Positions 9,645 through 17,938 of a stretch of 45,753 bases of DNA are shown in pieces. The translations under genes were made by a program, and so were the position numbers. The stretch's first letter is position 1; the number at the start of each line of letters is the position of its first letter. A model generated the notes under the pieces. The model did no database searches, was not told where the DNA came from, and worked only from the letters and a program-made list of their open reading frames with translations. The DNA is from Desulfurococcales archaeon (GTDB lineage Archaea; Thermoproteota; Thermoprotei_A; Sulfolobales; Desulfurococcaceae), in the NCBI GenBank assembly GCA_027067785.1, contig JAMOVL010000023.1:1-45753 (forward strand), written 5' to 3'.

Positions 9645-10729
9645 AGAAATCAGATAATCCACTCGACATAATAACAGGTATCAGGTACTACCTATTAGAA
9701 AAAAGCATCGATCACATATATGCTCCGTCCCCGAATACTTTTCACGTCGAAGAAATAGTTGATCTTAAAAGAATGGGGTTTACCCTGGAAAAATCAAACT
9801 ATATAGTTCTACTGATGACCAAAAAAGGACTCGAAACATTAAAAGCTATAGAAATCATTGCTCGGGCTCTGAGAATACCGCAATCCAACATATATTATCT
9901 CGGGCTTAAAGACAAGCATGCTACTACAAAACAATACCTATTCATTAAAACAAACATACTAAGAAAAGAGATCCCAGAAAGACTATATGATAGCAGGATA
10001 GAGCTTCAACGCGTAGGCTACGTTAAACGTAAACCTAATAGGAAATTCCTTCTAGGGAACAGGTTCAAGATATTAGTTTGCGGTAAAAACATAGTGAATG
10101 AACTAAAAGAGATATTGTCCGAGATAACCGCTCATGGTCTTCCAAACTATTATGGCTATCAAAGATTTGGTGTTCGAAGACCTAATTCGCACATACTTGG
10201 TAAATACATAGTATTGAAACGCTACGATCTTTTTGTTGGAGAGCTTTTATCATCAATTTATTCTTATGAGGACAGAGACGAAATCCTTCATAGATGCTCC
10301 AAGAGTTTTCCAGGTAAAAGATTCCTATATGAGAACATGTTCAACAGTGTCTTGAAGCTCTTCAAGAACAATATATACAAGAAACGCTTGGTGCCACTTC
10401 TGCTTGAAGCCTATTTATCCTATCTTTTCAACGAGTTACTCAATACCTTGATAGAATCATGTGGGTGGAAATGTTTAGAGAAAACCTATCCTATGGCGTC
10501 CTGTAGGGATGCCCACAAATATTACCGTGACGTTATATCTGTGGAAAACTTATCGTATAGTATGTTAAAACACTTGACCTGCTGGCGTAGACCTGGGATA
10601 ATGGTGCCAAGAGATATTTCGATCTATATGTCAAACAACAATACTGTCCTAGAATTCACGCTTGGTGTAGGAGAATATGCATCGATAGTTCTTAGAGAGA
10701 TTTTTAAGAATAAATATATGTTATATTGA
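9641..10729 (+). CDS. truD: tRNA pseudouridine synthase TruD
   Basis: 362 residues. It has the TruD signature LGLKDKHATTKQ with the catalytic aspartate, then NYYGYQRFGVRRPNSHILGK. It makes pseudouridine 13 in the tRNA D-loop region. The TTG start overlaps the pth2 stop (TTGA), with GGGAGG upstream. Codon use is more AT-rich than pth2. Confidence 0.93.
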   Translation: MKKSDNPLDIITGIRYYLLEKSIDHIYAPSPNTFHVEEIVDLKRMGFTLEKSNYIVLLMTKKGLETLKAIEIIARALRIPQSNIYYLGLKDKHATTKQYLFIKTNILRKEIPERLYDSRIELQRVGYVKRKPNRKFLLGNRFKILVCGKNIVNELKEILSEITAHGLPNYYGYQRFGVRRPNSHILGKYIVLKRYDLFVGELLSSIYSYEDRDEILHRCSKSFPGKRFLYENMFNSVLKLFKNNIYKKRLVPLLLEAYLSYLFNELLNTLIESCGWKCLEKTYPMASCRDAHKYYRDVISVENLSYSMLKHLTCWRRPGIMVPRDISIYMSNNNTVLEFTLGVGEYASIVLREIFKNKYMLY

Positions 10730-10739
10730 TTTATCGATT

Positions 10740-11282
10740 TTACTCAAATCTTATCCTTACGGGACGGCCGAGAAGCTCCGATAATATTTCTTCGAGATAC
10801 TTTTTCTTACCAGCAAGGAATCTCTGATCCTGTCTCGATATCCTTATCACAGTTTGCTCGGAGCCATCAGGCAGCCAGAGCGTATTAACTCCCAGGAGAG
10901 TCGCCGGGTAGATCAGCTGTTCTACGATCCTCTTTTTCTCAGGAGAATAGTTTATCACTCTTACTCTAGCTCTTAGTTTACTTGACAATTTTTTGCTAAG
11001 TCTTTCTAGAACCTCGAGATTCTCTATACCACGTATAAGTATCACTATGAAGCTATCGTATTTATATGATCTAATGTATTCTCCTTGATCTCTGAGCTCT
11101 TTCATCTCCTCTTCGATCTCCATCAACGATTTCATAATAGGTATTTCGTACTCCTTGACGATACCAGTATCTACTTTGCGCTGGCAGCTAGGACAAAGTA
11201 TACCGCTACGCACACATATCCTATCGAGCGGGTATCTCAATGCTTCTTCCTCACCGTCCGCCCATTGCTGTGTTTCATTCAC
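10740..11282 (-). CDS. Predicted KH/NusA-like transcription elongation or RNA-binding protein
   Basis: 180 residues as drawn. A short cysteine cluster (CVRSGILCPSC) is followed by a helical region and a C-terminal half whose VRVINYSPEKKRIVEQLIYPA and ISRQDQRFLAGKK resemble KH domains of the archaeal NusA-like family. Binding to nascent RNA is inferred from that family. The first 14 residues are acidic and probably not translated; TTG at 11240 follows GGTGAGG at good spacing and begins with the conserved LRYPLDRICV. It converges with truD. Confidence 0.75.
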   Translation of the reverse strand: MNETQQWADGEEEALRYPLDRICVRSGILCPSCQRKVDTGIVKEYEIPIMKSLMEIEEEMKELRDQGEYIRSYKYDSFIVILIRGIENLEVLERLSKKLSSKLRARVRVINYSPEKKRIVEQLIYPATLLGVNTLWLPDGSEQTVIRISRQDQRFLAGKKKYLEEILSELLGRPVRIRFE

Positions 11283-11357
11283 AGTTAGGACTAGATAAGT
11301 AAGTAGAGTATATTAATGGTATCCCTAGAGCCTCCGCTGAATTATTTTATTAGAAAC

Positions 11358-11520
11358 CATGGCCTCGGTAACCGGTGCATCGTTCATCCCATGACGGTCC
11401 TGAGGAGAAGACACCTCATCGGTACATCCATGGATTTAGTGGGTTGAAGGCCGGGAACCCCCGAGTCATCCCATGCCTATCCGGCAGACGTCGCTCGGGG
11501 AGCGGGGGACAATAAACAGT
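11358..11520 (+). ncRNA. GC-rich structured RNA of unknown class
   Basis: The 350-bp gap between two minus-strand genes contains about 160 GC-rich bases with nested complementarity. CGTTCAT (11381) pairs with ATGACG (11391) with one bulge; TGAGG (11401) with CCTCA (11414); CCCCGAG (11459) with CTCGGGG (11494). Inside the last is TGCC/GGCA. TCATCCCATG occurs twice (11384 and 11466), both in loops or stem sides. An AT-rich TATA-like stretch (11341-11351) precedes it, and a T run (11541-11548) follows. An ACA lies 15 bases after the start of the last 3' strand, as in H/ACA guides. I do not see RNase P, SRP or 5S signatures. Strand is inferred from the TATA/T-run order. Confidence 0.5.
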
Positions 11521-11573
11521 ATTGCTTCTATGGTGATAAATTATTTTTGGCTATACAGAGCCAATCAGTAAAT

Positions 11574-11627
11574 ATGATGGGGTGTTCCGGCGGAACTGAG
11601 CCTTGGCGATGATGTCCTCTTCGCTGA
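11574..11627 (+). ncRNA. Candidate C/D box guide RNA
   Basis: Box C is ATGATGG (11574), box D' CTGA (11596), box C' GCGATGA (11606, one mismatch) and box D CTGA (11624). Spacings are 15, 6 and 11 bases, near the archaeal pattern. The guide before D would be TGTCCTCTTCG. The terminal stem is weak and no target was identified. It ends only 7 bases before the stop codon of the next minus-strand gene. Confidence 0.38.
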
Positions 11628-11634
11628 CCCGACG

Positions 11635-12189
11635 CTACTTGATCTTTAAACCTATGCTTGTAAGCCTATTCTTAATCAGTGCTTGTTCGTCCTTGGGGAA
11701 CAGCTTAATAGTCTTCTCTACAAGCTTTATATCGATCTTTTTCAGTTTCTTAAGATAATTTGATAGTTTCTGGAGATCTACTCCCTGCCTAGCTTTTAGG
11801 ACGAAGTATTCTTCGGGTTTTATGAGCTTAATTTTATATCCTTTTAGCTTAATACTACCTGCCGACTCAAGGATCTCTAGCGGGATATTGAAATCCATGA
11901 AGTTCTCATATATCTCCACTATAATCTCCTTATCTCCGGCAGATGCGATGAGCCTTGGTGTCCCTATATCGGTTGTACTGTATCCCCATCCCTCTTTCTC
12001 AGCTATCTCACCATAGAATTCCTGCTCTATTAGAGGACTCGGCTGTAGAGCATATATGTCTACATCGCCTGTGAACACCCTGGTTTTCAGCGCTAACCGA
12101 ACCACGGTGTCGCCTATTACAACATAGTCAACCCCGTGATCCACTAGTTTCCCGAGAACTAATGCCAAGTCGTCCAATCCATACCCCAT
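11635..12189 (-). CDS. Nucleotidyltransferase-like protein
   Basis: 184 residues. VVIGDTVVRLALKTR followed by TGDVDIYAL resembles the G-x-x/D-x-D core of the polymerase-beta-type nucleotidyltransferase fold as found in AbiEii-like and related archaeal proteins, but the usual G-S/G-G is G-D here. The C-terminal half (KLIKPEEYFVLKARQG) fits the same group. Substrate is unknown and no partner antitoxin or toxin gene is adjacent. The ATG start is preceded by GGTGAGTA. Confidence 0.6.
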   Translation of the reverse strand: MGYGLDDLALVLGKLVDHGVDYVVIGDTVVRLALKTRVFTGDVDIYALQPSPLIEQEFYGEIAEKEGWGYSTTDIGTPRLIASAGDKEIIVEIYENFMDFNIPLEILESAGSIKLKGYKIKLIKPEEYFVLKARQGVDLQKLSNYLKKLKKIDIKLVEKTIKLFPKDEQALIKNRLTSIGLKIK

Positions 12190-12303
12190 TACTCACCACC
12201 ACACGAATCACGATACTATTCCATAATTGCTAATATAAAGAATAGGTGATCCCGAGGGAGAAAACTATATAGAGACAACATTCTAGGAGAACAAATATTG
12301 GAT

Positions 12304-12399
12304 GGGCCCGTAGCCTAGCCAGGATAGGGCGCCGGCCTCCTAAGCACTATGAACTGCAGGGCCAGCCGGAGACCCGGGGTTCGAATCCCCGCGGGCCCG
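12304..12399 (+). tRNA. tRNA-Arg(CCU) with a 21-nt intron
   Basis: The full cloverleaf has acceptor GGGCCCG/CGGGCCC, D-arm GCCT/GGGC, anticodon stem CCGGC/GCCGG, T-arm CGGGG/CCCCG with TTCGAAT, and discriminator G. The loop is C-T-CCT-A, then an intron at 12343-12363, then A38. The position after base 37 is the standard archaeal intron site. CCA is not encoded. A TATA-like ACTATATAG lies at about 12264. Confidence 0.95.
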
Positions 12400-12417
12400 C
12401 ATAACCTTCTCCTATCT

Positions 12418-12765
12418 CTATGAACATTGTTCAGCCTTCAAGCTAGTTACATAAGCCCCTGCGATCACAGCTATAAACCATAACTCTAGAAACAAGTATC
12501 CAAGGTTAAGCGGCCCCAAATTCGTAAATATAAGCCACAGTACACCTATGATGTACGCTATAATGGTTATAATGCCATGGAATATACCGGCTCTCCTTGT
12601 ATTTTCATTACTGCCACTCATCTTCATCCATCCCGTTGGAAGGGGTAGCCAGTCGAAGAAAGCCGCTATGAAGAACAAGTATTTAATACCATATATTACA
12701 GCAGTTATGAAGAGAACGCCCGCTACTGCTACGCATATGAGGGTTTTAGTCATATTTGACAACAA
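12418..12765 (-). CDS. Small membrane protein of unknown function
   Basis: 115 residues with three to four hydrophobic segments (about 8-35, 62-82, 90-110) and no recognised family. It starts with TTG at 12765 or ATG at 12753; no clear ribosome site is seen, so it may be leaderless. It lies between the tRNA-Arg gene and the oxidoreductase operon. Confidence 0.55.
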   Translation of the reverse strand: MLSNMTKTLICVAVAGVLFITAVIYGIKYLFFIAAFFDWLPLPTGWMKMSGSNENTRRAGIFHGIITIIAYIIGVLWLIFTNLGPLNLGYLFLELWFIAVIAGAYVTSLKAEQCS

Positions 12766-12855
12766 ACATACTCTACCCTGTATTGGCTCTAAAAATAAAA
12801 TAAGAATAGAAGTTGTTCTAAAACCTTGTTAGAACATTGTCATAACGTGTTCATA

Positions 12856-14046
12856 CTAGGAGAATAATGTATGGATGTCGTAGTATACTTGCCACGCCTT
12901 GTTCCTAATACGCTCACTAAAGCCCACTGCTTCGTAGCCTATTGGCCTTCTTTCTTCAAAGACGGTGCAGCTGATCTGATCAATTGTTTCTTCACACCGC
13001 AACGTCGGTGAAAGGCCTAGTGATTCCGCCTCCTTCAGGCTTAGACCTACTCTAACTATGTGTGCTCCTCCGATATTCTCATATATTGTCGGCACGATGC
13101 CACGTGTTTCTTTCTTTGTTCCTGTAATGTTTCGGGCTATAATTCTCGCATAATGTGCTGCAACGAATCCTAAGGGCCTATAAACTTCTTTACCAGTGAT
13201 TAAATCGTGGCTTAGAGCACAGTCTCCTGTTGCATATATGTTTTTGATACTGGTCGCCCCGCTCCTGTTTATCCTGATTGCTCCTCGTACTGTCTCTATA
13301 CCAGTATCTTTCACGAGGTCAGTGTTGGGTCTAACTCCAGTGGTGAAGACGACTATGTCTGCAGGATCGATTCTTCCCGACGCCTTTACTCCCTTGACTC
13401 TACGATCACCTATGATCTCTTCAACCCCTGTACCTGTATGTATTCTTAATCCTTTTCCTGATAGATAGTTCTTTAGCTTCGAAGATAATGGTTTATCTAT
13501 TACGCCCGGCAGTATATCTTCCATTAACTCGTAAACAGTTACTGTTGCCCCCATCTTTTTAAGCGCTGAAGCAGCCGTTAACCCTACTAGTCCAGCTCCT
13601 ATAACAGCTATTCTTAGCGGGCCCCGTATTCTCATGAGCTTCCTTAGATCTCCTATGTCGTAGAACGACATAGTGTTGTCTAGTTCAACGCCTTTTATGG
13701 GTGGTATGAATGGTTTGCCGCCAGTAGCTATGACGAGGTTGTCATAGGTTATCTCACTGCCTCCTTTAAGTAGTACTTTCTTCCCGGTAACATCGATCTT
13801 ATCCGCAACACCATGTATGACATTTATGCCTTTATCTAGCAGGAGATTGTATATGCCGATGTATGTGTAGTCTATTGATAATTTCTCGCTCAATACTTCG
13901 GCGAGCCTATGCTTGGAGTACGGCGGCCATTCAGCCGCGATCACTGTTATATTGTTTGGGGTATAACCGTATTTTGTGAGATAATATGCTGTATATATTC
14001 CCCCTATTCCACCACCTATTATTACTGTCTTCATAGAATAGTTCAC
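12856..14046 (-). CDS. FAD-dependent NAD(P)H oxidoreductase
   Basis: 396 residues of the pyridine-nucleotide-disulphide oxidoreductase fold. It has an N-terminal FAD site VIIGGGIGG, a second dinucleotide site AVIGAGLVG near 150, and the flavin-binding IYATGDCA near 275. No redox-active CxxxxC is seen, so it resembles NADH oxidase/ferredoxin reductase types. GGAGGTGA lies 8 bases before the ATG at 14034, the better start; the GTG at 14046 is part of that ribosome site. It is the last gene of the aldehyde oxidoreductase cluster and probably passes electrons between ferredoxin subunits and NAD(P). Confidence 0.88.
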   Translation of the reverse strand: MNYSMKTVIIGGGIGGIYTAYYLTKYGYTPNNITVIAAEWPPYSKHRLAEVLSEKLSIDYTYIGIYNLLLDKGINVIHGVADKIDVTGKKVLLKGGSEITYDNLVIATGGKPFIPPIKGVELDNTMSFYDIGDLRKLMRIRGPLRIAVIGAGLVGLTAASALKKMGATVTVYELMEDILPGVIDKPLSSKLKNYLSGKGLRIHTGTGVEEIIGDRRVKGVKASGRIDPADIVVFTTGVRPNTDLVKDTGIETVRGAIRINRSGATSIKNIYATGDCALSHDLITGKEVYRPLGFVAAHYARIIARNITGTKKETRGIVPTIYENIGGAHIVRVGLSLKEAESLGLSPTLRCEETIDQISCTVFEERRPIGYEAVGFSERIRNKAWQVYYDIHTLFS

Positions 14047-14522
14047 CTCCCCCCGATCTTCTCAAGATACTCGTGGATAGTCTTGGCAACGCTGCTTATC
14101 CTTCTTGTCTTAACCATATGTGCTGGCACGTACTTTATGGCGCCTGTAGGGCAAACTCTTACGCATGCCGGATCCCCACCGCATAGATCGCATTTAACAA
14201 GTTCGCCTCCATAGGATTCCCTGATTGCTCCGAAGGGGCATACTGAGATACATGCTTTACACGTTGTGCATCTTGACTGGTCCAGTACGACGCGTCCGTC
14301 TTCGACGCGCAGAGCGTCAAACTCGCAAACGTTAACACAGGGAGCAGGATCGCAGTGCCGGCAGACAGCGATATCTATCACTATGCCTTTTTCCACTATG
14401 ATCTTTATCATGGCTTGCCTCTCATCTATTACTCCGCTACGGGCAAGGGAACATGCGAATACACATCTCATACAAGCATTGCATTTCTCGATGTCTATGT
14501 CTAGTATGTATTTGGCCACCAC
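14043..14522 (-). CDS. Polyferredoxin subunit with four 4Fe-4S sites (HycB-like), second copy
   Basis: 159 residues with four cysteine groups of the C-x2-C-x3/4-C-x3-C kind (CNACMRCVFAC, CRHCDPAPCVNVC, CTTCKACISVC, CDLCGGDPACVRVC), typical of electron-transfer subunits of molybdopterin/tungstopterin oxidoreductases. It starts with GTG behind GAGATGATCA and overlaps the FAD gene by a few bases. The 100-bp gap upstream has a T-rich stretch and a TATA-like TTTGTATAAGG on the minus strand, so it may also be transcribed separately from the first ferredoxin gene. Confidence 0.9.
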   Translation of the reverse strand: MVAKYILDIDIEKCNACMRCVFACSLARSGVIDERQAMIKIIVEKGIVIDIAVCRHCDPAPCVNVCEFDALRVEDGRVVLDQSRCTTCKACISVCPFGAIRESYGGELVKCDLCGGDPACVRVCPTGAIKYVPAHMVKTRRISSVAKTIHEYLEKIGGR

Positions 14523-14626
14523 TGATCATCTCACTACCTTATACAAACGTCTGCTCACACTTCATTCCCAACCACTACGTAGCTATATCGATTAATGAGA
14601 AGGGAAGAGAAAAAATAATGTTAAGG

Positions 14627-15202
14627 TTAAATATTGAGTTTCTTCCTCTCCTCCCAGATCCTGTACAGGGTCTTAACGGCTTCTTCAGCCTCTTTAACAC
14701 GGTTACCCGCTGGTACCTCAATGCCTTTCTCGAGAACCTCGTATACTATGCCTACGGCTTTGCCTTTCTTCAGCTTTCTAACAACCTCGTATTCAGGACC
14801 GTAGAATATCGCTCCATGTGGGCATACCTTTACACACTCTGGATCTCCGCCGCAGAGGTCACACTTTATCGGTTCAGCCTTGACTGTTAATGAGATCGCT
14901 CCGAATGGACAGGCGTATACACATTCACGGCAACCGATACATTTGTTATAGTCTATTAGCCATGCACCGGTCTTATCGTCAAAGTATATAGCGTTGGCTG
15001 GACAGGCACGAGCACACATTGCATCGTTACATTGTAGACAATATACTGGTGTTGACGCCTGTATCTCCGGCTTCGTAATGATTGTTATTCTTGACAGGTA
15101 TGGGTTGACGACACCGTAGTGCTTGATGCTACAGGCTAGCTCACATAGGTGGCATCCAGTACATTTCTCATAATCTACTGCCAGGATATACCTGTGGGCC
15201 AT
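14627..15202 (-). CDS. Polyferredoxin subunit with four 4Fe-4S sites, first copy
   Basis: 191 residues from the chosen ATG (MAHRYILAVDYEKC). Four cysteine groups (CTGCHLCELAC, CLQCNDAMCARAC, CIGCRECVYAC, CDLCGGDPECVKVC) are followed by a C-terminal helical tail of about 45 residues. A longer reading from 15259 would overlap the preceding gene and lacks a ribosome site; GAGGTGAGCAGG precedes 15202. It starts 5 bases after the aldehyde oxidoreductase stop, so it is its natural electron-transfer subunit. Confidence 0.92.
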   Translation of the reverse strand: MAHRYILAVDYEKCTGCHLCELACSIKHYGVVNPYLSRITIITKPEIQASTPVYCLQCNDAMCARACPANAIYFDDKTGAWLIDYNKCIGCRECVYACPFGAISLTVKAEPIKCDLCGGDPECVKVCPHGAIFYGPEYEVVRKLKKGKAVGIVYEVLEKGIEVPAGNRVKEAEEAVKTLYRIWEERKKLNI

Positions 15203-15207
15203 CCTGC

Positions 15208-17151
15208 TCACCTCCCACGTGGATACTTGTCTAGAGGCCATAGAGGCGGGCCATCCCATTCTGGGAACTCCTTGTTCTCGATCTCATCGGCAACCCATTC
15301 AATCCCCAGCTTCTTCAGCGTCTCTCTCTTTGGCACAGCGGTCTCTACGTCGCATCCCCTCCTCTTCAGGTACTCGTCAACCATCTCCCAGTGCCTCTTG
15401 ATCTCGGCCTGGATCTTCGGCGTATTGATTATTTCCGGCGGGAACGGTACTGCGTAGTGTTTCTTCTTAATGCCCTGCCTGACGTTGAACGCCATTTCGA
15501 TCAGGTATATCCTGTCAGCGATCTCTACTAGTTTCTCCTCGGTGAACTCATAGCCTGTCGCAGCAGTCAGTAGTTTTGCTAGTCCTTTGAACAACGGGTA
15601 CTTCCATACTAGTGGAATAGCCTGCGGCCATGAGTTGATGGAGCCCTTACATCTCCCTATGCTGTCGGTTAGTGTACATGCGCGCTCGCTGACGATGAGT
15701 GCGCCTACAGGGTCTTTCCTGTAGTCTGGAAGACCTCCCTCTAAGAGTTTCAGAGGTAGCTCTGGATCCATGTTTCTATCGTTCTCCCAGTATGCCCAGC
15801 TTCTCCCACGTAGGTGGTCTGCTCCTCTTGTCGATGTTGCATGAGCTAGTGTGAAGATGCCGTTGAGGAAGTCTACGTGGTACCAGCCCCTGCTTAGGCC
15901 TTTGACGTCATAACTATACTTTAGTGCTTCGGGACCGACTATTTTGGCGAAGTTCCTGTATCCTTCTGCTAGTTTGTTCCCGAATCCTTCTCTGTATGCT
16001 ATCATCTCTATGAGCTTGATCTGTGTCTCGGCATCACCCCATCTTAGGGGTATTCCGCCTGTATCGGTGTCTGTTATGATTCCTTTCTCGTAGAGGAATT
16101 TTGCCATTGCTAGTGTATCGCCAAGCGTTATCACGTCCATACCGTACTCGTCGGCCATCTGCTCCATCTTCAGGATAGCCTCTGTGTCTGTGATGGCATT
16201 GTTTGCTCCCAGGGCATATATTGATTCGAACTCGCTTGATACGCCGTACTCATTCCATTTCGGCAGTTTGTACACGTCTTTACACGATACTGGACAGCTG
16301 AAACACTGAGTTCTGCCTACCTCGTATTTCGCTAGATCGACAGGCCTTATACCCTCTGGTAGTTCTTCGGGGCCTAGGTATTTCTCGAAGTACTTCCACC
16401 CGGGATGCCATGCTAGGAGGCCATAATGTGTTCCTATTACGCTGTATATTTTCTTGACGAACTCGTTCTTCTTGAACCATTCCTCGTCTTCTTTGGCTAG
16501 CTTGAAGAATGTCTCGGGATCAGCTATTTCGACTCCCTTGGTGCCTCTTACAGCGATTGCTTTGAGGTTCTTAGAACCCCATACGGCTCCTGTTCCACGT
16601 GCTCCGCTGTGGTACTTGTCGATCATAGTTGTAGCGAATCGTACAAGGTGTTCGCCGGCCGGGCCTATTCCTGCAACGGCTATGTCGTCGCCATGTATGT
16701 CTCTTAGTGTATCAACCATTTCGCTGACCTTTAATCCCCATAGATCACTAGCATCTCTGATCTCTACCGTGTCGTCCTCTATCCATATGTATTTCGGCTT
16801 ACTCGCTCTTCCAGTAATCACTATCTGGTCGTAGCCTGCGTGCTTTAGGATCGCTGAGAACTCTCCTCCCGCGTTGCCATCGCCGAGTATTCCTGAGAGA
16901 GGAGATAAGCTGCTTATCTCGGTCCTGCTCGTCATCGGTAATGCTGTACCTGCTAGTACACCGTTAGCAAGGCATAGTACGTTCTCGGGGCTTAGCGGGT
17001 CTATTCCCGGCTTAACCATTTTGAAGAGCCTATAGGAGTTTAGGCCTCTTCCGCCAAGATACATTTTCGCCTCGGTCTCGCTGAGAGGCTGTACTACGAC
17101 TTTCTCCCTGGTCAGGTCAACGTAGATTACTTTACCTCCCCATCCATACAA
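15208..17151 (-). CDS. Tungsten-containing aldehyde:ferredoxin oxidoreductase, large subunit
   Basis: 647 residues, a full-length AOR family member. The N-terminal domain has YLGGRGLNSY and MTSRTEISSLSPLSG. The iron-sulphur cysteines are Cys283-x2-Cys286-x3-Cys290 and Cys501 in DSIGRC. The family holds a tungsten bis-pterin centre next to one 4Fe-4S cluster and oxidises aldehydes to acids. The substrate cannot be told. It starts with TTG behind GGTGATC. The following genes give it two polyferredoxins and an FAD/NAD protein, resembling multi-subunit AOR complexes. The MoaD/ThiS-like gene near 38.6 kb could serve pterin synthesis. Confidence 0.95.
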   Translation of the reverse strand: MYGWGGKVIYVDLTREKVVVQPLSETEAKMYLGGRGLNSYRLFKMVKPGIDPLSPENVLCLANGVLAGTALPMTSRTEISSLSPLSGILGDGNAGGEFSAILKHAGYDQIVITGRASKPKYIWIEDDTVEIRDASDLWGLKVSEMVDTLRDIHGDDIAVAGIGPAGEHLVRFATTMIDKYHSGARGTGAVWGSKNLKAIAVRGTKGVEIADPETFFKLAKEDEEWFKKNEFVKKIYSVIGTHYGLLAWHPGWKYFEKYLGPEELPEGIRPVDLAKYEVGRTQCFSCPVSCKDVYKLPKWNEYGVSSEFESIYALGANNAITDTEAILKMEQMADEYGMDVITLGDTLAMAKFLYEKGIITDTDTGGIPLRWGDAETQIKLIEMIAYREGFGNKLAEGYRNFAKIVGPEALKYSYDVKGLSRGWYHVDFLNGIFTLAHATSTRGADHLRGRSWAYWENDRNMDPELPLKLLEGGLPDYRKDPVGALIVSERACTLTDSIGRCKGSINSWPQAIPLVWKYPLFKGLAKLLTAATGYEFTEEKLVEIADRIYLIEMAFNVRQGIKKKHYAVPFPPEIINTPKIQAEIKRHWEMVDEYLKRRGCDVETAVPKRETLKKLGIEWVADEIENKEFPEWDGPPLWPLDKYPRGR

Positions 17152-17449
17152 TTAGATCACCAGGATATGTTGTTCAAATAGAAAATGTAGGGTTCTCGTC
17201 AGATAATAAGCGTTCCCCAATATTCTATCATAGAGTGTTTACTCTTCATACAAGCAAAACATTTCTTCTAATAAAAAATATCGACAGTAAAAGCATAGAA
17301 GACAGAATACTCTAATAAACATAGAGACAGAGAAAACATACACGCGATGACGACGGAGTCACGGGACTGAACAAATGATGACCGGGCTATTAACCCGAGC
17401 AAAAACATAGAAATAGGCAACAAACAATCACAAAATACACGGCCAACAA
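17152..17449. other. Intergenic region between the AOR operon and tRNA-Arg(UCG)
   Basis: No protein gene is supported here. The left part must hold the AOR promoter on the minus strand (a CTTATTAT stretch near 17205 is a candidate TATA). The right part carries a plus-strand TATA-like CTAATAAAC at 17312 and the possible C/D box RNA at 17344-17398, followed by tRNA-Arg. Confidence 0.5.
17344..17398 (+). ncRNA. Candidate C/D box guide RNA upstream of tRNA-Arg
   Basis: Box C is GCGATGA (17344, one mismatch), D' CTGA (17367), C' ATGATGA (17375, perfect) and D CCGA (17395, one mismatch), with spacings of 16, 4 and 13 bases. A TATA-like CTAATAAAC lies about 30 bases upstream. It ends 51 bases before the tRNA and could be co-transcribed with it. 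Targets were not found. Confidence 0.35.
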
Positions 17450-17528
17450 GGGCCCGTAGCCTAGCCAGGACCAAGGCGCCGGCCTTCGGAGCCGGAGGTC
17501 CCGGGTTCAAATCCCGGCGGGCCCGCCA
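17450..17528 (+). tRNA. tRNA-Arg(UCG), CCA encoded
   Basis: The cloverleaf is complete and intron-less: acceptor GGGCCCG/CGGGCCC, anticodon stem CCGGC/GCCGG with loop C-T-TCG-G-A, T-arm CCGGG/CCCGG with TTCAAAT, discriminator G at 17525, then CCA at 17526-17528. It is the intact head of a series of four tRNA-Arg 3' halves downstream. The encoded CCA, absent from tRNA-Arg(CCU) and tRNA-Thr in this window, fits a 3' end replaced by an integrating element. Confidence 0.96.
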
Positions 17529-17536
17529 CTTAGGAT

Positions 17537-17938
17537 TTAGTTCTCTGTTTTCATTTTGATTTTTCTTGTAATGAAAGATATAGCGGTTCTAGCTTTTTCT
17601 ATGGCTTCTTCTGCTTCATCTATGGTTATTTCGATCCCGGTATCTGGGTAGCGTGCTTCTATGGCTAGTGGGTATAGCTCATCAATGTCGAGCTCGTGTA
17701 GTTGTTGAAACTCTTGGTCGATTTCACTACATAAGTCTATGAGCCGGGATAAATTATGTGTCTTCCCGAAATGCTTATTGTGGAGCACAAGATACGCCTT
17801 TAATGCTTTCTCAACAGCTTGTTGTGCATGAAAGACAATAACCCAGGGTTCTTCACCGATCTCGAAAAGCTTCTCAGCTACCCTTAAGTCTGTATAGGCT
17901 TTCCTTAACCATTTCTCGGCAATTTCTTCCTTACTCAA
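17537..17938 (-). CDS. HEPN-domain protein of an MNT/HEPN toxin-antitoxin pair
   Basis: 133 residues, all-helical HEPN fold (AEKWLRKAYTDLRVAEKLF, then FHAQQAVEKALKAYLVLHN and a C-terminal EAEEAIEKARTAISFI). HEPN partners of minimal nucleotidyltransferases act as RNases that are silenced by their MNT partner. It starts with TTG behind GAGGG and overlaps the MNT gene by 8 bases. It ends 8 bases after the encoded CCA of tRNA-Arg. Confidence 0.88.
   Translation of the reverse strand: MSKEEIAEKWLRKAYTDLRVAEKLFEIGEEPWVIVFHAQQAVEKALKAYLVLHNKHFGKTHNLSRLIDLCSEIDQEFQQLHELDIDELYPLAIEARYPDTGIEITIDEAEEAIEKARTAISFITRKIKMKTEN

Noticed and set aside
11358-11520. Assignment of the structured region to RNase P RNA or SRP RNA
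   Set aside because: The universal RNase P P4 segments and the SRP helix 8 core are absent, and the region is too short for SRP RNA.
17268-17510. 80-codon minus-strand frame over the tRNA-Arg upstream region
   Set aside because: It is antisense to tRNA-Arg and the possible guide RNA, has no ribosome site and no family features.
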